Assembly (NCBI GenBank): GCA_039881145.1
Contig: JAYKKI010000003.1
Span: forward strand, 7,957,501-8,021,500
Direction: 5' to 3'
Length of the DNA stretch: 64,000 nucleotides
DNA from: Druceiella hillmani
Lineage: Eukaryota > Arthropoda > Insecta > Lepidoptera > Hepialidae
The translations under genes and the position numbers were made by a program. The notes below the pieces were generated by a model. The model ran no database searches, was not told the origin of the DNA, and was given only the letters and a program-made list of their open reading frames with translations. Numbering within the stretch: the first letter of the stretch is position 1; each line of letters begins with the position of its first letter. Of the stretch, positions 1 through 13,414 are shown in pieces.

Positions 1-112
1 GATATCTTTACTGAGGCAGTATCCGCTCGCCCCGCTTGTGTTGGCAGCTACGTTTTCGGCGATAATGGGGCGGAGCAGCCGTCGCGGTGAAATTTGGATG
101 AAGGCTATGTAA
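1..112 (+). other. GC-rich patch, possible terminal exon of an upstream gene
   Basis: The first ~110 bases are far richer in G+C than the DNA that follows. Two plus frames are open from the window edge: frame 1 stops with TGA at 88-90 and frame 2 with TAA at 110-112. A minus frame is open too, so strand and frame are not settled. An AATAAA lies ~30-50 bases beyond the plus-strand stops. This fits the last exon and short 3' UTR of a gene whose body lies left of the window, but a GC-rich repeat fragment is also possible. I do not recognise the peptide in any frame. Confidence 0.3.
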
Positions 113-139
113 AATGGAAGGAAAATGTATTGTACATGT

Positions 140-145
140 AATAAA
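140..145 (+). promoter_or_regulatory. Candidate polyadenylation signal AATAAA
   Basis: This is a canonical AATAAA hexamer 28-50 bases after the stops of the GC-rich patch at the window start, followed by a T/G-rich stretch near 160-170. The hexamer is common by chance in DNA this AT-rich, so its weight depends on the exon call. Confidence 0.25.
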
Positions 146-1684
146 CTTCTCTCGTATAGAAAGTGCTGGTTGAATGACAAAAATGCATTGGGAATATTTA
201 TCTTTCGAGTAATCTTTGATTGTATATCCATGAACTTCGTAATTTTTGAAATCATTTTAAAGGAGTTTTATTATTTCTAATTGAAATAAAACACTAATCT
301 ATTTGAAAGTTAAAAAATAAATTCAAGAAAATTTGTATTTCCTTTGAACAAGAATTATGTGAGCAAATTTTCTTTACGATTATATCAATATTTTCATATT
401 ATTGCAAAACAAACTGTAGTAGATTACTAATTTTGATCATTATTGTGGTGGAAATAAATGTTTGTAATGTATTTTCAGAATTTACTTCGTATTATAAAGT
501 GAACCATGGAATTCTAAAACAAGGAATATTTAATGAAAATATGTAATTTATAATATTCATGGTAAATAATCACGAAATTTTACTAATAATTTCAAAAAAT
601 CGTTCATTACCACACCTCACAAATAAATTACAAATAAACAACTAATGCAAAAAAAACGAATAGTTAATTTTTAATTACCTTCTTTTAATTGACATTTAGT
701 ATTACAAATTGCTTGATATGAAAATATTATGTTAATTTATTTTTTTCAATTTTCCAATGTGACCAAGAAAGAACAAATAAAACTTGTTATAATTGTCTTA
801 TCGGTTCTAACATAGAAATTCAAAGTTAGGTTACTAGACAAAACAGAACAAAATTTGTTTAATGCTCGCTACATGATGTTGTTTCTATGGTATAAAGACA
901 AAACGAACACCTCAAACTGGGAACAAATAAATTTATTTTCCCAAAGATGTGAAATATATTTCATGATTATATGTAATCATTGATTGATAAATATTACAGC
1001 CCATTGTGTATGTTTAGCCATAATTATGTCCGTGTTATATGCCACGTAAATTTAACAAGAAATTTCATCAACGAAACATTTATGTTAAATAAATTGAATT
1101 AGGTTTTGTAATCACCTTCATGGTTAAAAAAACTGTTACCGGTTTTTAAATGTAGGTAAAAGAGTTTTATTCAGAAATATTCAACAAAAATATAACAGTT
1201 ATTATTAAAAAGACGATATTCGAAATCTTCGTTCCTATATCGGGATAGCAAGCACATACTTATGTTTTGTTTCCTGATTTGAAATTTATTTAATGTGAAG
1301 TAGTTTTAAATTATAATAATTTGCTATAACGTCACAAATTGTTGGCAGTCCCCATGACTATATTATTTATTTGTTTTCAAAAATTAGGCAAATTTGACAC
1401 GCGTAAATATTCACTTTGAAAATACCTCATTTTAGGAGAGACAAGTTGCGAAATTGTTGTGAAGTGTATATTGTGAAATAAAAGGTGAATTTAAATGAAG
1501 AAAATTATTGCCAGTGCGAATTTATTTTATATTTATTGCTTAAGAAAAATGTAAATTATATACATAGAATCTAATTGTGTAAACATATTATGAACTTAAG
1601 TAGTGGTAAAATATATCTTTTTAAATGTATTTAAATAGTTTAATCCCAAAACTTTTGTTTTCTTGATGTAAATTGTAGGTGTCA
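146..1684. other. AT-rich DNA, no gene seen
   Basis: No open frame, RNA gene or recognisable repeat could be supported here. It holds scattered A/T homopolymers and stop-rich frames on both strands. Confidence 0.5.
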
Positions 1685-1865
1685 GTTCTAGCGTTTTTGC
1701 CTTAATTTCACGGCTTCTTAAACTACTATTTGTAGGGCGCTTCTAACCTTTTAAGGCTTTTGGTCACGAGGTCTTATGTTCTCGATCCTTTCTAGTAGGA
1801 TGTTTTGCTTTAAGTTTTCCAGATTGTTTTCTAATGATGTGTCCGAAGTATCTAAGAACCCAATG
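1685..1865 (-). pseudogene. LINE reverse transcriptase 3' fragment
   Basis: On the minus strand the piece reads VLRYFGHIIRKQSGKLKAKH, which matches the 'LRFFGHIxR' motif found near the C-terminus of insect RTE-like endonuclease/reverse transcriptases. A serine-rich continuation resembles the region that follows the RGRxxxRW motif in intact copies. It is a short, stop-interrupted relic with no catalytic domain. The same protein region is preserved better at 15528-15830 and recurs at 32400-32760, so several 5'-truncated insertions of related LINEs are likely. Identity rests on motif recognition only. Confidence 0.5.
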
Positions 1866-3238
1866 AGTGATGATTTCCTCAATTATGAATTATTAAAAAA
1901 TTAGACTTATATTAATATTAATAGAAAAAAAAACTTTTTTGGGTATAATCGCGTTTATTTAAGTCAATATATTATCTCCACTTATATATTAACGTTAATT
2001 TGAAAACACGATTTTCAGTTTGACAACAGATTTCAAAACACGATCTCACCATTTACGACCTAATATGTTGGGTTGTGTGCCCCTCCACCATTAATTCTAA
2101 ACATAGTATTTCTTACCGAAATCCCGAGTGTAACATATTACAACGAATTACATAATTTATAAGTGTGTGCACATCCTGAAATTGAACCCGGAGCCTTCAT
2201 ATTAGCAGTTCTTGCATTATAAACTATAGGTCAGTTAAGATATATCGTCAATAATGGATTTAAAATATTAATGATAGTTTATAATGACTAGAGCCATTCC
2301 TAATTCATCCACAGAATTAATTTGAACACACGTAAGAAACATGGTTATATATGTTTGTAACATTGTGTTAATAGTATATTACCTGTCCCTTCTTTGCTAA
2401 GTGAATGTAAATAAGAGAGTTTGTTATTGCTCCAAACTTTTTGTTGATTCTGGCTTCTCTTACTTTTTCTTATTATAGGAAAATATTTTATTGTTAACTC
2501 CAAACCACAATCTGAACAAAAAGTGTGGACCATTTACATGTTTGTTGACCTATCACGTATATACACTATATTACCAGATGTACCCACAGACTACTAATAA
2601 TCTACATTATAATAGTAATTTAGGATGAAATAACTTTTAAATAATTTTTGTTATTAAGATTAATGCTGTAATGTGCCGTAAGACAAATGTGTATTTTTAT
2701 TTAGTAGGGCAGATCATCTAGAAGGCAAGAAGGTTTTTTCTAAATCTAATGCAAATTATTTAAATGGAGATTTTATATTAAAAATTCGTTTCAAGATATT
2801 AAAAATTACAATAGTTAAACTACAAATATTTCCTGCCTTAAATTTACATAATAAAGATAAGATATTCCAATAGGATCCACAAAATAAAAATAATATATCA
2901 CGGTCATAAAATCTCAACGAATGACGTAATCTACTCGTTACATATAAATTACTTTCCCATCCCGGTAAAAGTGACGTCAATAAGAATATGTGTCAACTAC
3001 TAATTGATACAGAAAAGTATATTTTGGCACATTTATCGTATTTCTTCTTTCATTTTCGACTGCCATTTTCTTTTTATAACTGTTTTTTAAACCGTCTCTA
3101 AGTCATATGTGTCCATTAGTTTCTTTCTTCATTTTTATATTGTGTTATATTTTCTTTTCATAATGTATATTATTCGCAATGGGAAATTACTCGTACAGCG
3201 CCTATATCTAATGTGTTTCTACTTTCCAAGTGACTAGT
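1866..3238. other. AT-rich DNA with one tRNA-like B-box
   Basis: No gene is seen. On the minus strand around 2170-2235 there is a tRNA-like stretch: a degenerate A box (TAGTTTATAATG), the loop-like TGCTAAT and CCGGGTTCAATTTC, one base off the pol III B box GGTTCRANNCC. This could be an old tRNA-derived SINE or a chance match. Short frames at 2345-2533 and 2756-2980 (minus) have no recognisable content. Confidence 0.25.
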
Positions 3239-3244
3239 TTTATT
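3239..3244 (-). promoter_or_regulatory. Candidate polyadenylation signal (minus strand AATAAA)
   Basis: AATAAA on the minus strand lies about 50 bases after the TAA stop of the exon-like ORF at 3295-3452. The spacing suits a short 3' UTR, but the hexamer is frequent in AT-rich DNA. Confidence 0.25.
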
Positions 3245-3294
3245 GACTATTTTAAAAAAATTCTCATTGACCTTTCTAAATTATTCTATTTTAC

Positions 3295-3452
3295 TTAAAT
3301 GGTAAGATCTATTTCAGTTCTAGAAGTAAAATTAGCGATCAGCAATGTGAATTTCTCACTGGCTGTTGGATAGTCGTAAAATTCACGCATAGCATCGATA
3401 ATGTTTCCTCTCAAACGGACCTCAGGTTTCAGGCCAATGTTATACATTTCAA
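3295..3452 (-). CDS. Exon-like ORF of unknown identity (possible terminal exon)
   Basis: The minus strand has an open frame with TAA at 3297-3295. From the ATG at 3447-3445 it encodes 50 residues beginning MYNIGLKPEVRLRGN and ending SRTEIDLTI. Composition is balanced (D, E, R, K, V, L, T), unlike the F/I/K/N/Y-rich chance frames of the neighbourhood, and base content is more GC-rich than its flanks. A plausible splice acceptor (TTTCTGACAG) ends at 3453 and an AATAAA follows the stop. It could be the last exon of a host gene or a piece of an unrecognised mobile element. I do not recognise the family, and no other exon was found nearby. Confidence 0.35.
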
Positions 3453-3462
3453 CTGTCAGAAA

Positions 3463-4198
3463 TTTATTAATTTTATGAATAATATTATTTTACTGAACCA
3501 CCATGAAGATTCCTAATCCTCTGAATAAAAAAAATTAGAACTACATCCTGTTTCACCTGGATGGGAGTAAATTCTTACAAATGACAGAATTTTAACCTTA
3601 GTCGTAAGTGAATTATTTTATAGCTGAGTTTTATTTCACATGAACGAAGGCGAATCCATATAAATGGCAATCATTATATATGAAAGTGGGTTCCAGCTCG
3701 AAACTTGGTATTTTTCTTTTCACTATTTTGTAAACAATATCTAGAAAACTGTAAAACCGGCTACTTGTTTTTTGCGCTTGATATAAACATTCTACTTGTG
3801 GTTTTTATATTTGAGAACAGTGGAGAATTAGAGGTAGTTTAACGTTCAATGCAAACAAATATTAAGTCATAAACTAAAACCGAGGGTCCATATCTTTTGA
3901 GTACAAATATACTTTTAATGGAATATTCCTACGCCGACTTACTGATGTCATTGATACAATAATAAAATTTGACTCGCTCTTGAATTTTCCTATGAAGGCT
4001 TTGGTGGATGTAATAAAGTGATAATTGGAAAGGTTTCAATGTGTTTTGCGTAATGCTTTACGAATTTTTGATGTTGGTTTAATTATTTTACTACATTCGA
4101 CTTTATTTGAAACTTACGAAGAATTCAATAACATGTAGCTCACTGAAGTCGAAAGATGAATTTGTCTTCGCTTAGCCAATTCTCCACCTCTTTGTTTG
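3463..4198. other. AT-rich DNA, nothing identified
   Basis: No coding potential, RNA gene or repeat could be supported in this stretch. Confidence 0.45.

Positions 4199-4226
<28 letters not shown>
4199..4226. repeat. (TA)n microsatellite, 28 bp
   Basis: This is an uninterrupted alternating TA tract, followed by a short ACATGCATAG transition. Confidence 0.95.
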
Positions 4227-4229
<3 letters not shown>

Positions 4230-5029
4230 GCATAGACCTATATATTAAGCATTGACGAGCTTCTGTCAGCACCTACGTAATCAATCTTCAGATCTTAGTT
4301 ACAATTCGTGACTAAAGTACTCAAGATATAAAATAAACGAGTTCAATCTCCGTATTAAATTGCTCAAAATTTCTTTAGGATACCTTTGTAATCCAGCATT
4401 AGGTCCTGATCATATTTATGTGGACCTATCCATAACCATTTTTTTTATACAAAAAATCTCGAAATTCAATTAACACGTCCCCGAGTTACAGCTCTACGTA
4501 TGAACTTCTTTTTCAAAGTCCGTTAAAAAGTGAATTAACAAAATTTTCTATAATATTTAAGAATTTTGCCATACATTTCCACCTGTGGAATATATACTAG
4601 CAATATATTCATATACTAAATAATAATAATACTTCTGAACAGTTTAAAAGAAATATACTGTACTTAAATATTTAAACTAATATGTATCTTAGTATGTACG
4701 GAACTCTTGTAGCTCGTGTTCTATTTGTGCCAGTAAGGTTTCATTGCTCTATTAATCACAGAAAAACGGTTTATTTTCATCTGTAGTCATTACGTAAAAT
4801 AATATAAAATGAAATGAAATAAAATTTAGGGAATATTTATATTTACACCTAAACGAATGTAATTTAACACTTACTTTTATAAATAAGTAAAGTGTATTAA
4901 TTCTGTACAAAATTATGAAAACGGAAGTCAAAATAGTAATTTATTTAGTAAATTTACTGGGTTACCCCTAAATCATTTTAATTATCATAATATTCTAATA
5001 TAGTTCACAAACTCATTACCTGAATTACT
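4227..5029. other. AT-rich DNA, nothing identified
   Basis: Stop-dense in all frames; no repeat unit or RNA gene recognised. Confidence 0.45.
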
Positions 5030-5150
5030 CCATTCCTGGATACGCACATGACCTATCTGCACTTTCGGTATAAGATACGCACGAATAATCCTCGGCGGTA
5101 AACGAGGTATCCCTTGATATTTGTTCCTTCGCAACTATAATATTATAGCG
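5030..5150 (-). other. Exon-like GC-elevated patch, identity unknown
   Basis: On the minus strand two frames stay open across the patch. One begins LRRNKYQGIPRLPPRII and another ends SADRSCAYPGME before a stop. A possible acceptor (ATTATAG) and a good donor (CAG followed by GTAATG) bracket it. Two open frames in a short GC-elevated segment is also what an old GC-rich repeat would show, so this is only a candidate. Confidence 0.18.
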
Positions 5151-5160
5151 CCTATATTAT

Positions 5161-6783
5161 TGAGATAATATTTCCTACCTACAAGGTTCGACACTATATG
5201 AATGCTGGTACTGGTTACTTCAAAACGTTTGAGTAAATATATGACATCATAATAAAATCAATTAAGCACGAGTAGAACTCGCACTACGAGGGTCGCGTAT
5301 ACATTTAGGTTTCTATACGAGTATGCACTCAAAAATATTTAATAGTATACAGTATTCGAACTCTGAACTGTTTACAACTATTAATTAATTTATTTATTAA
5401 GTTTTCACATCCTATGTATCTTGCCTAACATATATTCTACATGGTACATATTTAAAAAAAACTGTAAGATCTAAGATAATTATCGTAGTTTCTCCCTAAT
5501 CTCCAAGTTAAATTTTACCAATTTGTTGTACACTCAGTGGTATGCTGTAGTTTTGCATATTTTTTTAAATACCTTTTTAACTATACAATTTAAAGCTAGG
5601 AATAAAAAGTTTCTGCATATCTCATATAAGCTCTTTGTAACAGTATAGCACATAGAATATAAAAATGAAAAAGAAAATAGACCTTTATTTACCACTCTTT
5701 AATTCATTTGTAAATATTTCTAAAAAGATTAGAAATACTCGTACATGAATTAAACAGGGGGTAAATACATACGTTTTGCACACATTTCACTTGGTTGTGT
5801 AAAATATCTGGGTTAATGATATATGTTACATCAAAATCCAGGCTTCTATGTTGTGCGGTTTCTATGAAAATCCAATGTGAATATAAAAAGCAAAAATATA
5901 TTGCCTATCACATCTTTTGTAGGCGCAAAAAGTTGGTGTATTTTCAAAAAATTATGACATTTTGAATTATCGTGAGTTTCTCAAAACCCAATTTTTTTCT
6001 TAGTTTTAGGTTCATCAGTGTCAGAAATATGGGGGAATATATTTTGTGTATTTTTTTCAGTACATCTTTGGATATACCAAATACGTTGAAAAAAAATTTT
6101 AAACCCTTAAAACTGGCCCTTTTTAAAGTTATCCCACACTCTAATGGAAATAAAAAGTTTTCAAATTTTCAATCAAATAATTTCAAATGTTACCTATTTA
6201 GATTTATTCAGTTTAATTTCTTTTATGACTCTGTTACGTTTCAAGTTTCTACATCATGCTGTTTTTGAAAAACATAGCTTTGATCGAAGGATGGACAGAC
6301 ACGTAAGTGAAGATTCATAATGGTTTATTTTTTCCTTTGGAATTTGGGAACCTAAAAATTTGGTCGATTTTGAATTGAATGGTTAACGGGGAACTATTTA
6401 GTATATTGGGATACGTTTAACTGGAGGGGATTTCCTATTGCAATATAACACACTAATTTCAAAACATTCACATCGTTTCCTAAAAAGATATTTAAACTTT
6501 TTAACTGACACTAATATATACAATTACTTACGGTCTAAACAGAAAAAAATAGAAAACAAAACTTTATATGTTGACAAAATTCGTAAAACTTGTAACATAT
6601 TTCAGAATGCATAGAACCTCATTTTAGAGATTCATAACCATCATTACTAGCTCAATAGCCCTTTGTGAGTCTCAACCTTCTTTAAAAAAATCCCCAGGCC
6701 TTCCTTAAAGCTGAAGTAGTTCACCAATTGCGACATTTTATAGTCTCAAAATATCTGTTAATCGTTTTGCAGAATTAAGTTTT
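5161..6783. other. AT-rich DNA, nothing identified
   Basis: A 98-codon open frame at 5972-6268 (plus) is dominated by F, K, N and S and shows no recognisable motif; I treat it as chance. A segment near 5260-5300 (AGCACGAGTAGAACTCGCAC) has a weak partial echo at about 31830 and may be an old dispersed repeat. Confidence 0.35.
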
Positions 6784-6833
6784 ATAAACTCTGCCGGTCA
6801 AAAGTAGTCCTACCTTTGACCGCCAGAGTTTAT
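6784..6833. repeat. Near-perfect inverted repeat, 19-bp arms
   Basis: The arms 6784-6802 and 6815-6833 match at 18 of 19 positions around a 12-base spacer. The spacer itself carries GTAG/CTAC, so the hairpin can extend further. The arms contain CCGGTCAAA, unusual for this AT-rich surrounding. Confidence 0.9.
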
Positions 6834-9800
6834 ACAACGCTTTTCTTACAACTCTCGCGTTGTACATTCTTACTGCAAGGCCTACACACTTAATTCATCC
6901 TCATTTCATATGTTTCATTATGCCGCACTCACTATAGTTTCTGAATAATTAAAAGTTTTTTTGTATGTCTTACCCCAAATGCCATGTTCTTGAAGTTCCC
7001 CAAATGCTTCTAAGACTCCTTCTTTCAAATACGAGAAGAGTTTTTTCTTTAGTTTTTATAAGGGCTTTATAGAATGTAATTTGTACTTTCCTTTTAATAG
7101 TTTTTGATTTCTAATAAGGTTTCCGATCACAGAAAGAGCGATTCGCTAATTCGTAACGCACTAAAACTTGTAGTTGTCTACTTTAAAGATGAGAAGAGAT
7201 TACTTTTATGTTTGAATATTTTCCTAGTTAATCAATAGGTGAATCCCAATGAATGCACGAAAGTTTTCCCTTGAGGTAGTTGGTGGTGTCGCAACTACTT
7301 TTCGATTCATTTACATAAACAAATACTGGAAGGTTTGATTCTTGTGAATTTTTGATCGTATCGGGACTCCTCTACTTCTTTAACCTACGGTATTTACCAG
7401 CGGAAACAAATTATGGAAAGTTATATTTATTTTTGTGTCTCCTGTTTTGTGAACTAGGAAGGTTATGGTAGTGTTTGATTCAAGCGACAGCATTTTCTGT
7501 GAACAAATGACAAATTATCAAATGTATGTCTTGTTGTATTTGTTCCTGTACTTTTTAGAATTCTGTGAATTTATAATTTGGTTCTGTGGACTTGTATTTT
7601 TTATATTCCTAACCGCGCCCATTACTTCAATTAAAATAGAATGTTCCATTAAGGTTATGTCATCGATAGTCGAAAAGATATTTCTACATTCAAATAAAAA
7701 AAATATTAGTACTTGTAAATTTCCCATCAAAATACTTATTGTTTTAAAACAAATGAAACATAATATAAAACCTAAAAGTGTTGTAAAACTACATAACATA
7801 ATATTGCGTTTAAAAAATTCAAGGTTCTCCTTAATATTGATATTTTAACAATAAACTTTCAAAAATATCCAGCAGAGCATAATTTTTTAGATAAAACTTG
7901 ACGCAATCTTAATGTTTTATTTAACAATCATACATATATTTTTGGCTAATATTTTAAGTCCTTGCGCCTACCATACATGCTGGATGTTATATTAATTATA
8001 ACACAAAACTTTTATCTAGAGTTTCTAATGAATAGTAAATTCTTACGCTAACAAAATGCTAATTGAAAAACATTATTAATATTTATTTTAAAATGTTCTT
8101 ATCATCGCGAACTGTTTCAGGTTCAATCCTATTTTATTTATTTATATAAATATGATTAAAGCGTCATTAAATCGAAACGATTATTTTTGGCGCCACCTAA
8201 TTTATATTTTATGACTGATTACAACAAAAATTATATTTTTAACCGTGAGTACATTAAGGGAATTTTATAGTTATGAAATCGTATTAACTTAATTGAAATG
8301 TACTGAAAAATATAAAAATTGGAGTGATCGTATCGGAGTAAAATATAAAAGTTAGAATTCGTGGTGTCTCAAGAATAAATTGCTATCTTTAACAGTTTAA
8401 AACGAAAAGCAAAATTGATCACGGGATCCAAAAAAATATATTTAGAGGTCTATGTGAATTAGATAAAGTAGTCTTGTTAGCACTGTACTCGGATGAAAAT
8501 AATTGTAAATTTCTGAAAAAAATCCTACTTAAATCTTAAGGTACTGACCTTGAAATAAATAACCGTTAAAGTAGTTATGGAATACCATCAATTCTTAATT
8601 TTGTTAGGGAAACACGTTTATTGCCAAAATAAATCATGAATTGCTTAAGAATTCGCTTGTCAAAATATTAGCTAATTACTAAGCATTTCGATCTTTCACT
8701 TTATAAATTGTTCCTTTTTGGCAGTTTTAACTTTAAAGCCATATATATTTAGTTTTTAAAGAAGAAATAAAATCAAATCCATTAAGCAAAATAAAATATT
8801 CATTGACACAAATTGTCAACTATTACTGCGCATTTTCCATACACAAATTGTAAACTGTTATTGCTCATTTCCCTCGGTATAAATGATATAACATTTTTAA
8901 TTTCAAATATTACATAACGAATAAAACACCTAACAGAGTAAGGGAGATACTTCATTAATATTCACACATAGTCGCTCTAATTGAGTTAATTCAAATGTTT
9001 TTAGTTGCTTCCTTAATACATTTATTGAATTTGAAAAAAAATTAATTCGTATATTTTAAGGCATATTCAAAAAAAATAAAATCTTATTTTAGTCTTTGTT
9101 TTTGATTGACAATGAATACATTTTTGGAGATAAACAACAAACTTTACGGCAATAAAGAAAGGCTAAAAAGATTAAAGTCCTATTAAAAAAAAATATAATT
9201 TAGTTTAGAATATAATATAACTATTTAAAATTTAATTTTATCATTTCTGATAAACATCTATAATCGGTCTCACGTTTCGTAACCACATTACAAGTATGTA
9301 ATAAAAGTTATTGTAATATTCTAGGATTTCTTATGCTCGTCATTTGACTATTTATTTCATTCATACAGACACGAAGGCATCTACAGCATCACGTCAAAAA
9401 AGATTTCTTACGATTCATGATATTTTAATAATATATTATATCAATGGCTTCCATTTACAGAATATCACATATAATATTTTTCTAAGCTACATTTTGGTTA
9501 AATTAATCATTGTTGTTGAAGTTAGAAGCATTATTTTTGTTCAACAATAATTTGTTTTATAAGTCGCCTTTACCGCAAAAAAAATACGCGAAGACTAATG
9601 AAATTTTCCTTATAAAATGTTATTTTGAATAAATTATTAGGATTACTATTTCTCAAATACCATTCAAAATAAAACATGTGCAGCGACAGTTTCGTTAATT
9701 AAGTAGTTCTTAGTTTGCTAGTTAATGATGTCGAAAGTAAATTAATACTTTTTCTAAAAATTGTGTTCCATTTTCTTAGATCCTTTAATAAATTACTTTG

Positions 9801-12800
9801 TTAGATGTATTTTTGTATGTTCTTACATTACTTTAATAGCTGCTTTGTTGAACTTTCCTTAACGAGTTGTGACATTTACAAATAATATATATTTTTCAGG
9901 AAAAGTTATGTTGAAAAGCTATTTACGTACAGATAAATGATTTTAGTCTTGTGATAAATAATTATTATTTATTCATTGATAATTATATTTAGTAATCCGT
10001 ACGTTTAATCAATCTAAACTTACTTCGTGCCAAATCTATAACGTTAAATGAGAATCTTACAAAATTTTACATAAACACCGAGAGCTCGCTACTAAATAAA
10101 CTTTCTAAACCACTCCTTATAGAATGATTAGGAAAAAATATTTGCACACACAACGAAAACTTTAGTACGGATGATCAAGTTGCGAGCAATAGATTTTTAA
10201 AAACAGTTTATAATATGACGAGGCAGCTTTTAAAGTAAATAAAAAGTTTATGCTAAATAAAATTAAAATGGTTTGAGTGAAACTCGGAGACTTAATAAGG
10301 GTTGCCATGTAAAAAGAAAAGGGTAATGGGTAATTAATAAAATATCCTTAAAATAATATTATTTATATAATCATTCAAAACTTCCTGCTTTTAACAAAAT
10401 TTTGGCGAATTTGCGCTTAATGCTTTTTAGGTACTGTGTATTTACTAGGTACTGTGTATTCATCAGAATATTTCCTTCATATAATAAAAACTAATCATCT
10501 TCTTTTTCTTTAATATAGATTGTATAATACAATGCTTTTCTCATTTTAAAAGATCAGTAATTTGTGATGAGAAACACTAATTTTTTTTCAATATTTGATA
10601 GAGTGAATTGCTCGAAATGTCTTCAACTACAAATGTACGTACATCAAAGTAGAATAATAATACTGTTAATAGTTCTGGAAGACTGTGCAAACTAAATTTT
10701 ACTGTTTATTACATTTGCCACAAACGGTCTTAATTTACATAGTGATTAACATTGTTAATCATATTGATATTATGAGAAAATGATAGTATTATATAGATAT
10801 ACAAAAACTGTATTTCTTTCGTAATTTTTTTAAAATTTTTGGAAACAACCTATCTATTGATAATCAATATACTACACGTTAGTACTTAGTTCTATGAGAA
10901 ATTAATCATAATCAGGTTTCTACCACTAACATAAATTTATAATGAAACAAACAGTATAACTATTTCCAACACTGCCTCCTAATGACACAAAAATTTGAGT
11001 AAAATAGTTTTTCCTTTAGATTATAGAGGCTGTTTAACCTTTTGTCAGTAGCTTGCATGTGTCCTCTATTCAATAAATGAAACAATATTAAAACCGTAAA
11101 TTTTCTGAAAAGACCATTAAATATACAAACATAATAACAGAAAGCAAATGGAATGGCAATTAAGTGAACTACAAAATTCTAAATTAGACATGATTTATAA
11201 CATTGTGGCGTAGAATTCATGACTGACCTTTCATTATAATTAATGAAGTATCCCAACGCGCAGGCATTTCTTTAGATCACTAAAATTTAAAATATCATAT
11301 TGAATATATTTTCTACATACGATATAATTGAAAATAATTTTATTCCAAATTAGTAGCTTTACTTACATGTGTAAATTTTGATCCATATTTGTTATATGCA
11401 ATTGAAAATTTTTTTTTAAATAATTGGTAAAATATTTTGTAGAAGTAAACGTTTTCAAAATTCCTAATCAGCGTTCTATCACTAATAGGAATTTATACAA
11501 GACGAAAGAAATATACATTATTAATTTTACGCTATCTACTAATAAAGCGTTAGAATAAAGAACAAAGCCACAAGCCTTGTATGTTCATCAAAATGATGAA
11601 AGAATAGCCTTAAAATTCAGGAGGGGTTCCACCCAATTGGGTTTTCAAAAAATGTTAGTGGATAAGCGTGTATCATATCGAAGTTTGTTTGGGTGTCTAT
11701 ACGTAGTTACATAAGTACATACGTACCTATCTACGTATGTGGGTTTTCAAAGGCTTAAGAATCTCAAGGGAGCCTAAAAGATAAATTATAAGAGGTAAAT
11801 TAGAAACGAGATAAATTATAAATAAATGCAAAACGATAAATATTTGAGCTCGGAAATATATTCCAATCTTGATTTATTAAACCAAAAAATTCAAAACTAT
11901 GTCCCATAAAAATTTAAAAATTTTTTTTTTGTGTATATCCATAAAAAAATATATATAATTTTTATCCATAATCAGAAAAGAAATTGTGGAGACATAGATA
12001 AAGACTGAATTATTGGTTTGTCTATCATAGATATGAGCTTTTCAAAATATTTGTTTCAAAAAAATAGTGGGCTTAACTTTTTTTTATCAAATACCGAATT
12101 TATATGAAACTTATATTTAAAGTGTTCATAGATGCTATTCTGATGAAAGTTCTGTCTGAAATCTAGATTTCTCGTTAATTGTATACTAGTTACTCCTTAT
12201 GTTTAACGCTATTTGACTCAAATGTAGTTTCATAAAATTTTAAAACGACTTTGCTGGAAATAAAGAAAATGTACATTGACACACTTATAAACACAGCGTA
12301 TCATAAAAGATACACATGCGTTTGTAAAATACACCATAGAGTTTGCTACTTATAAGTGCAAGAGTACATATTGCGTAAGGGTAAAAATATATCGGGAAAC
12401 TATTTAATGATAGATTGAAGACCCACATATGTTCATTACAATGCAATGTTTATGCTTGCATTGTAACATTTGTTGATGTTTAGTATTAGAAAACAGTTTA
12501 TTAGATTGATAGTCTATTATATTTTCACCATCAATGATACTTTATTAGATTACATTGTCTGCTTATTACATACTCACCATCTTATAACTAATAGTGTCTA
12601 AATGAACATTAGATATATAATACCTTTTTAAGAAAAAAAAATAAACCGAATATGGCTGGAAGCCATATTAAAATAAAGTCTATGGCAAACAATATATCGA
12701 AAATATTTATTGCCACTCTTAGAGATTGTGGATTACAAGCATATTTATGATACAAAATTGGATCACACACTAATTCACTAAAGCACTTGCTCAATAATTA

Positions 12801-13414
12801 AATCGGTGAAATTACTGTTGATAAATTATCATAAATAATTAATATGTTGAAAAATATATCGAAACAAAATGCAGTACTTTCTGTTTGTTACCGAATCAAA
12901 GTCAGAACGGGAAGATAATGTAAAATAAAGTAATGATAAGCGGTTACAGCACTTAAAAGTCGGTCTTCGTCATAAACTATTTTAAAGTTTTATATTTCTG
13001 TTTTTTTTTAATCAAAACTATTAATGTCAAGAAAGTAATGAAAGAAAATATAAGATCGCCTTCAAAGTGATCTTAGTAGCAAAAATATTCAGTGTTATTC
13101 TATATTCTCAGTTATGTATTAAAAATGGATTAACATGATTCGTCGGTTTAACATAACTCAAATTTTTCACCAAATTTATTTATGAATATCACATGTTCAA
13201 AGTAGTTACATGACATCCAATTACATAAAATGTAACTGGTATATTTTCAAAGAGAATTCAAAAGAACTATCGTTGGACTATTTCCCAGATGATGGCTGAT
13301 ACAACAAAACTAATGAATATTAAAAAGCGTATATATTTAGGTGCTGGCAAAAAATATAATAAACTAGAAAAAGTTTAATCCCAAAAGAAAATAATTGGAA
13401 ATGATGGATTGATA

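Noticed and set aside
7465..7848. 127-codon open frame on the plus strand
   Set aside because: F/I/K/S-rich composition typical of chance frames in AT-rich DNA, a long antisense frame over the same bases, and no recognisable motif.
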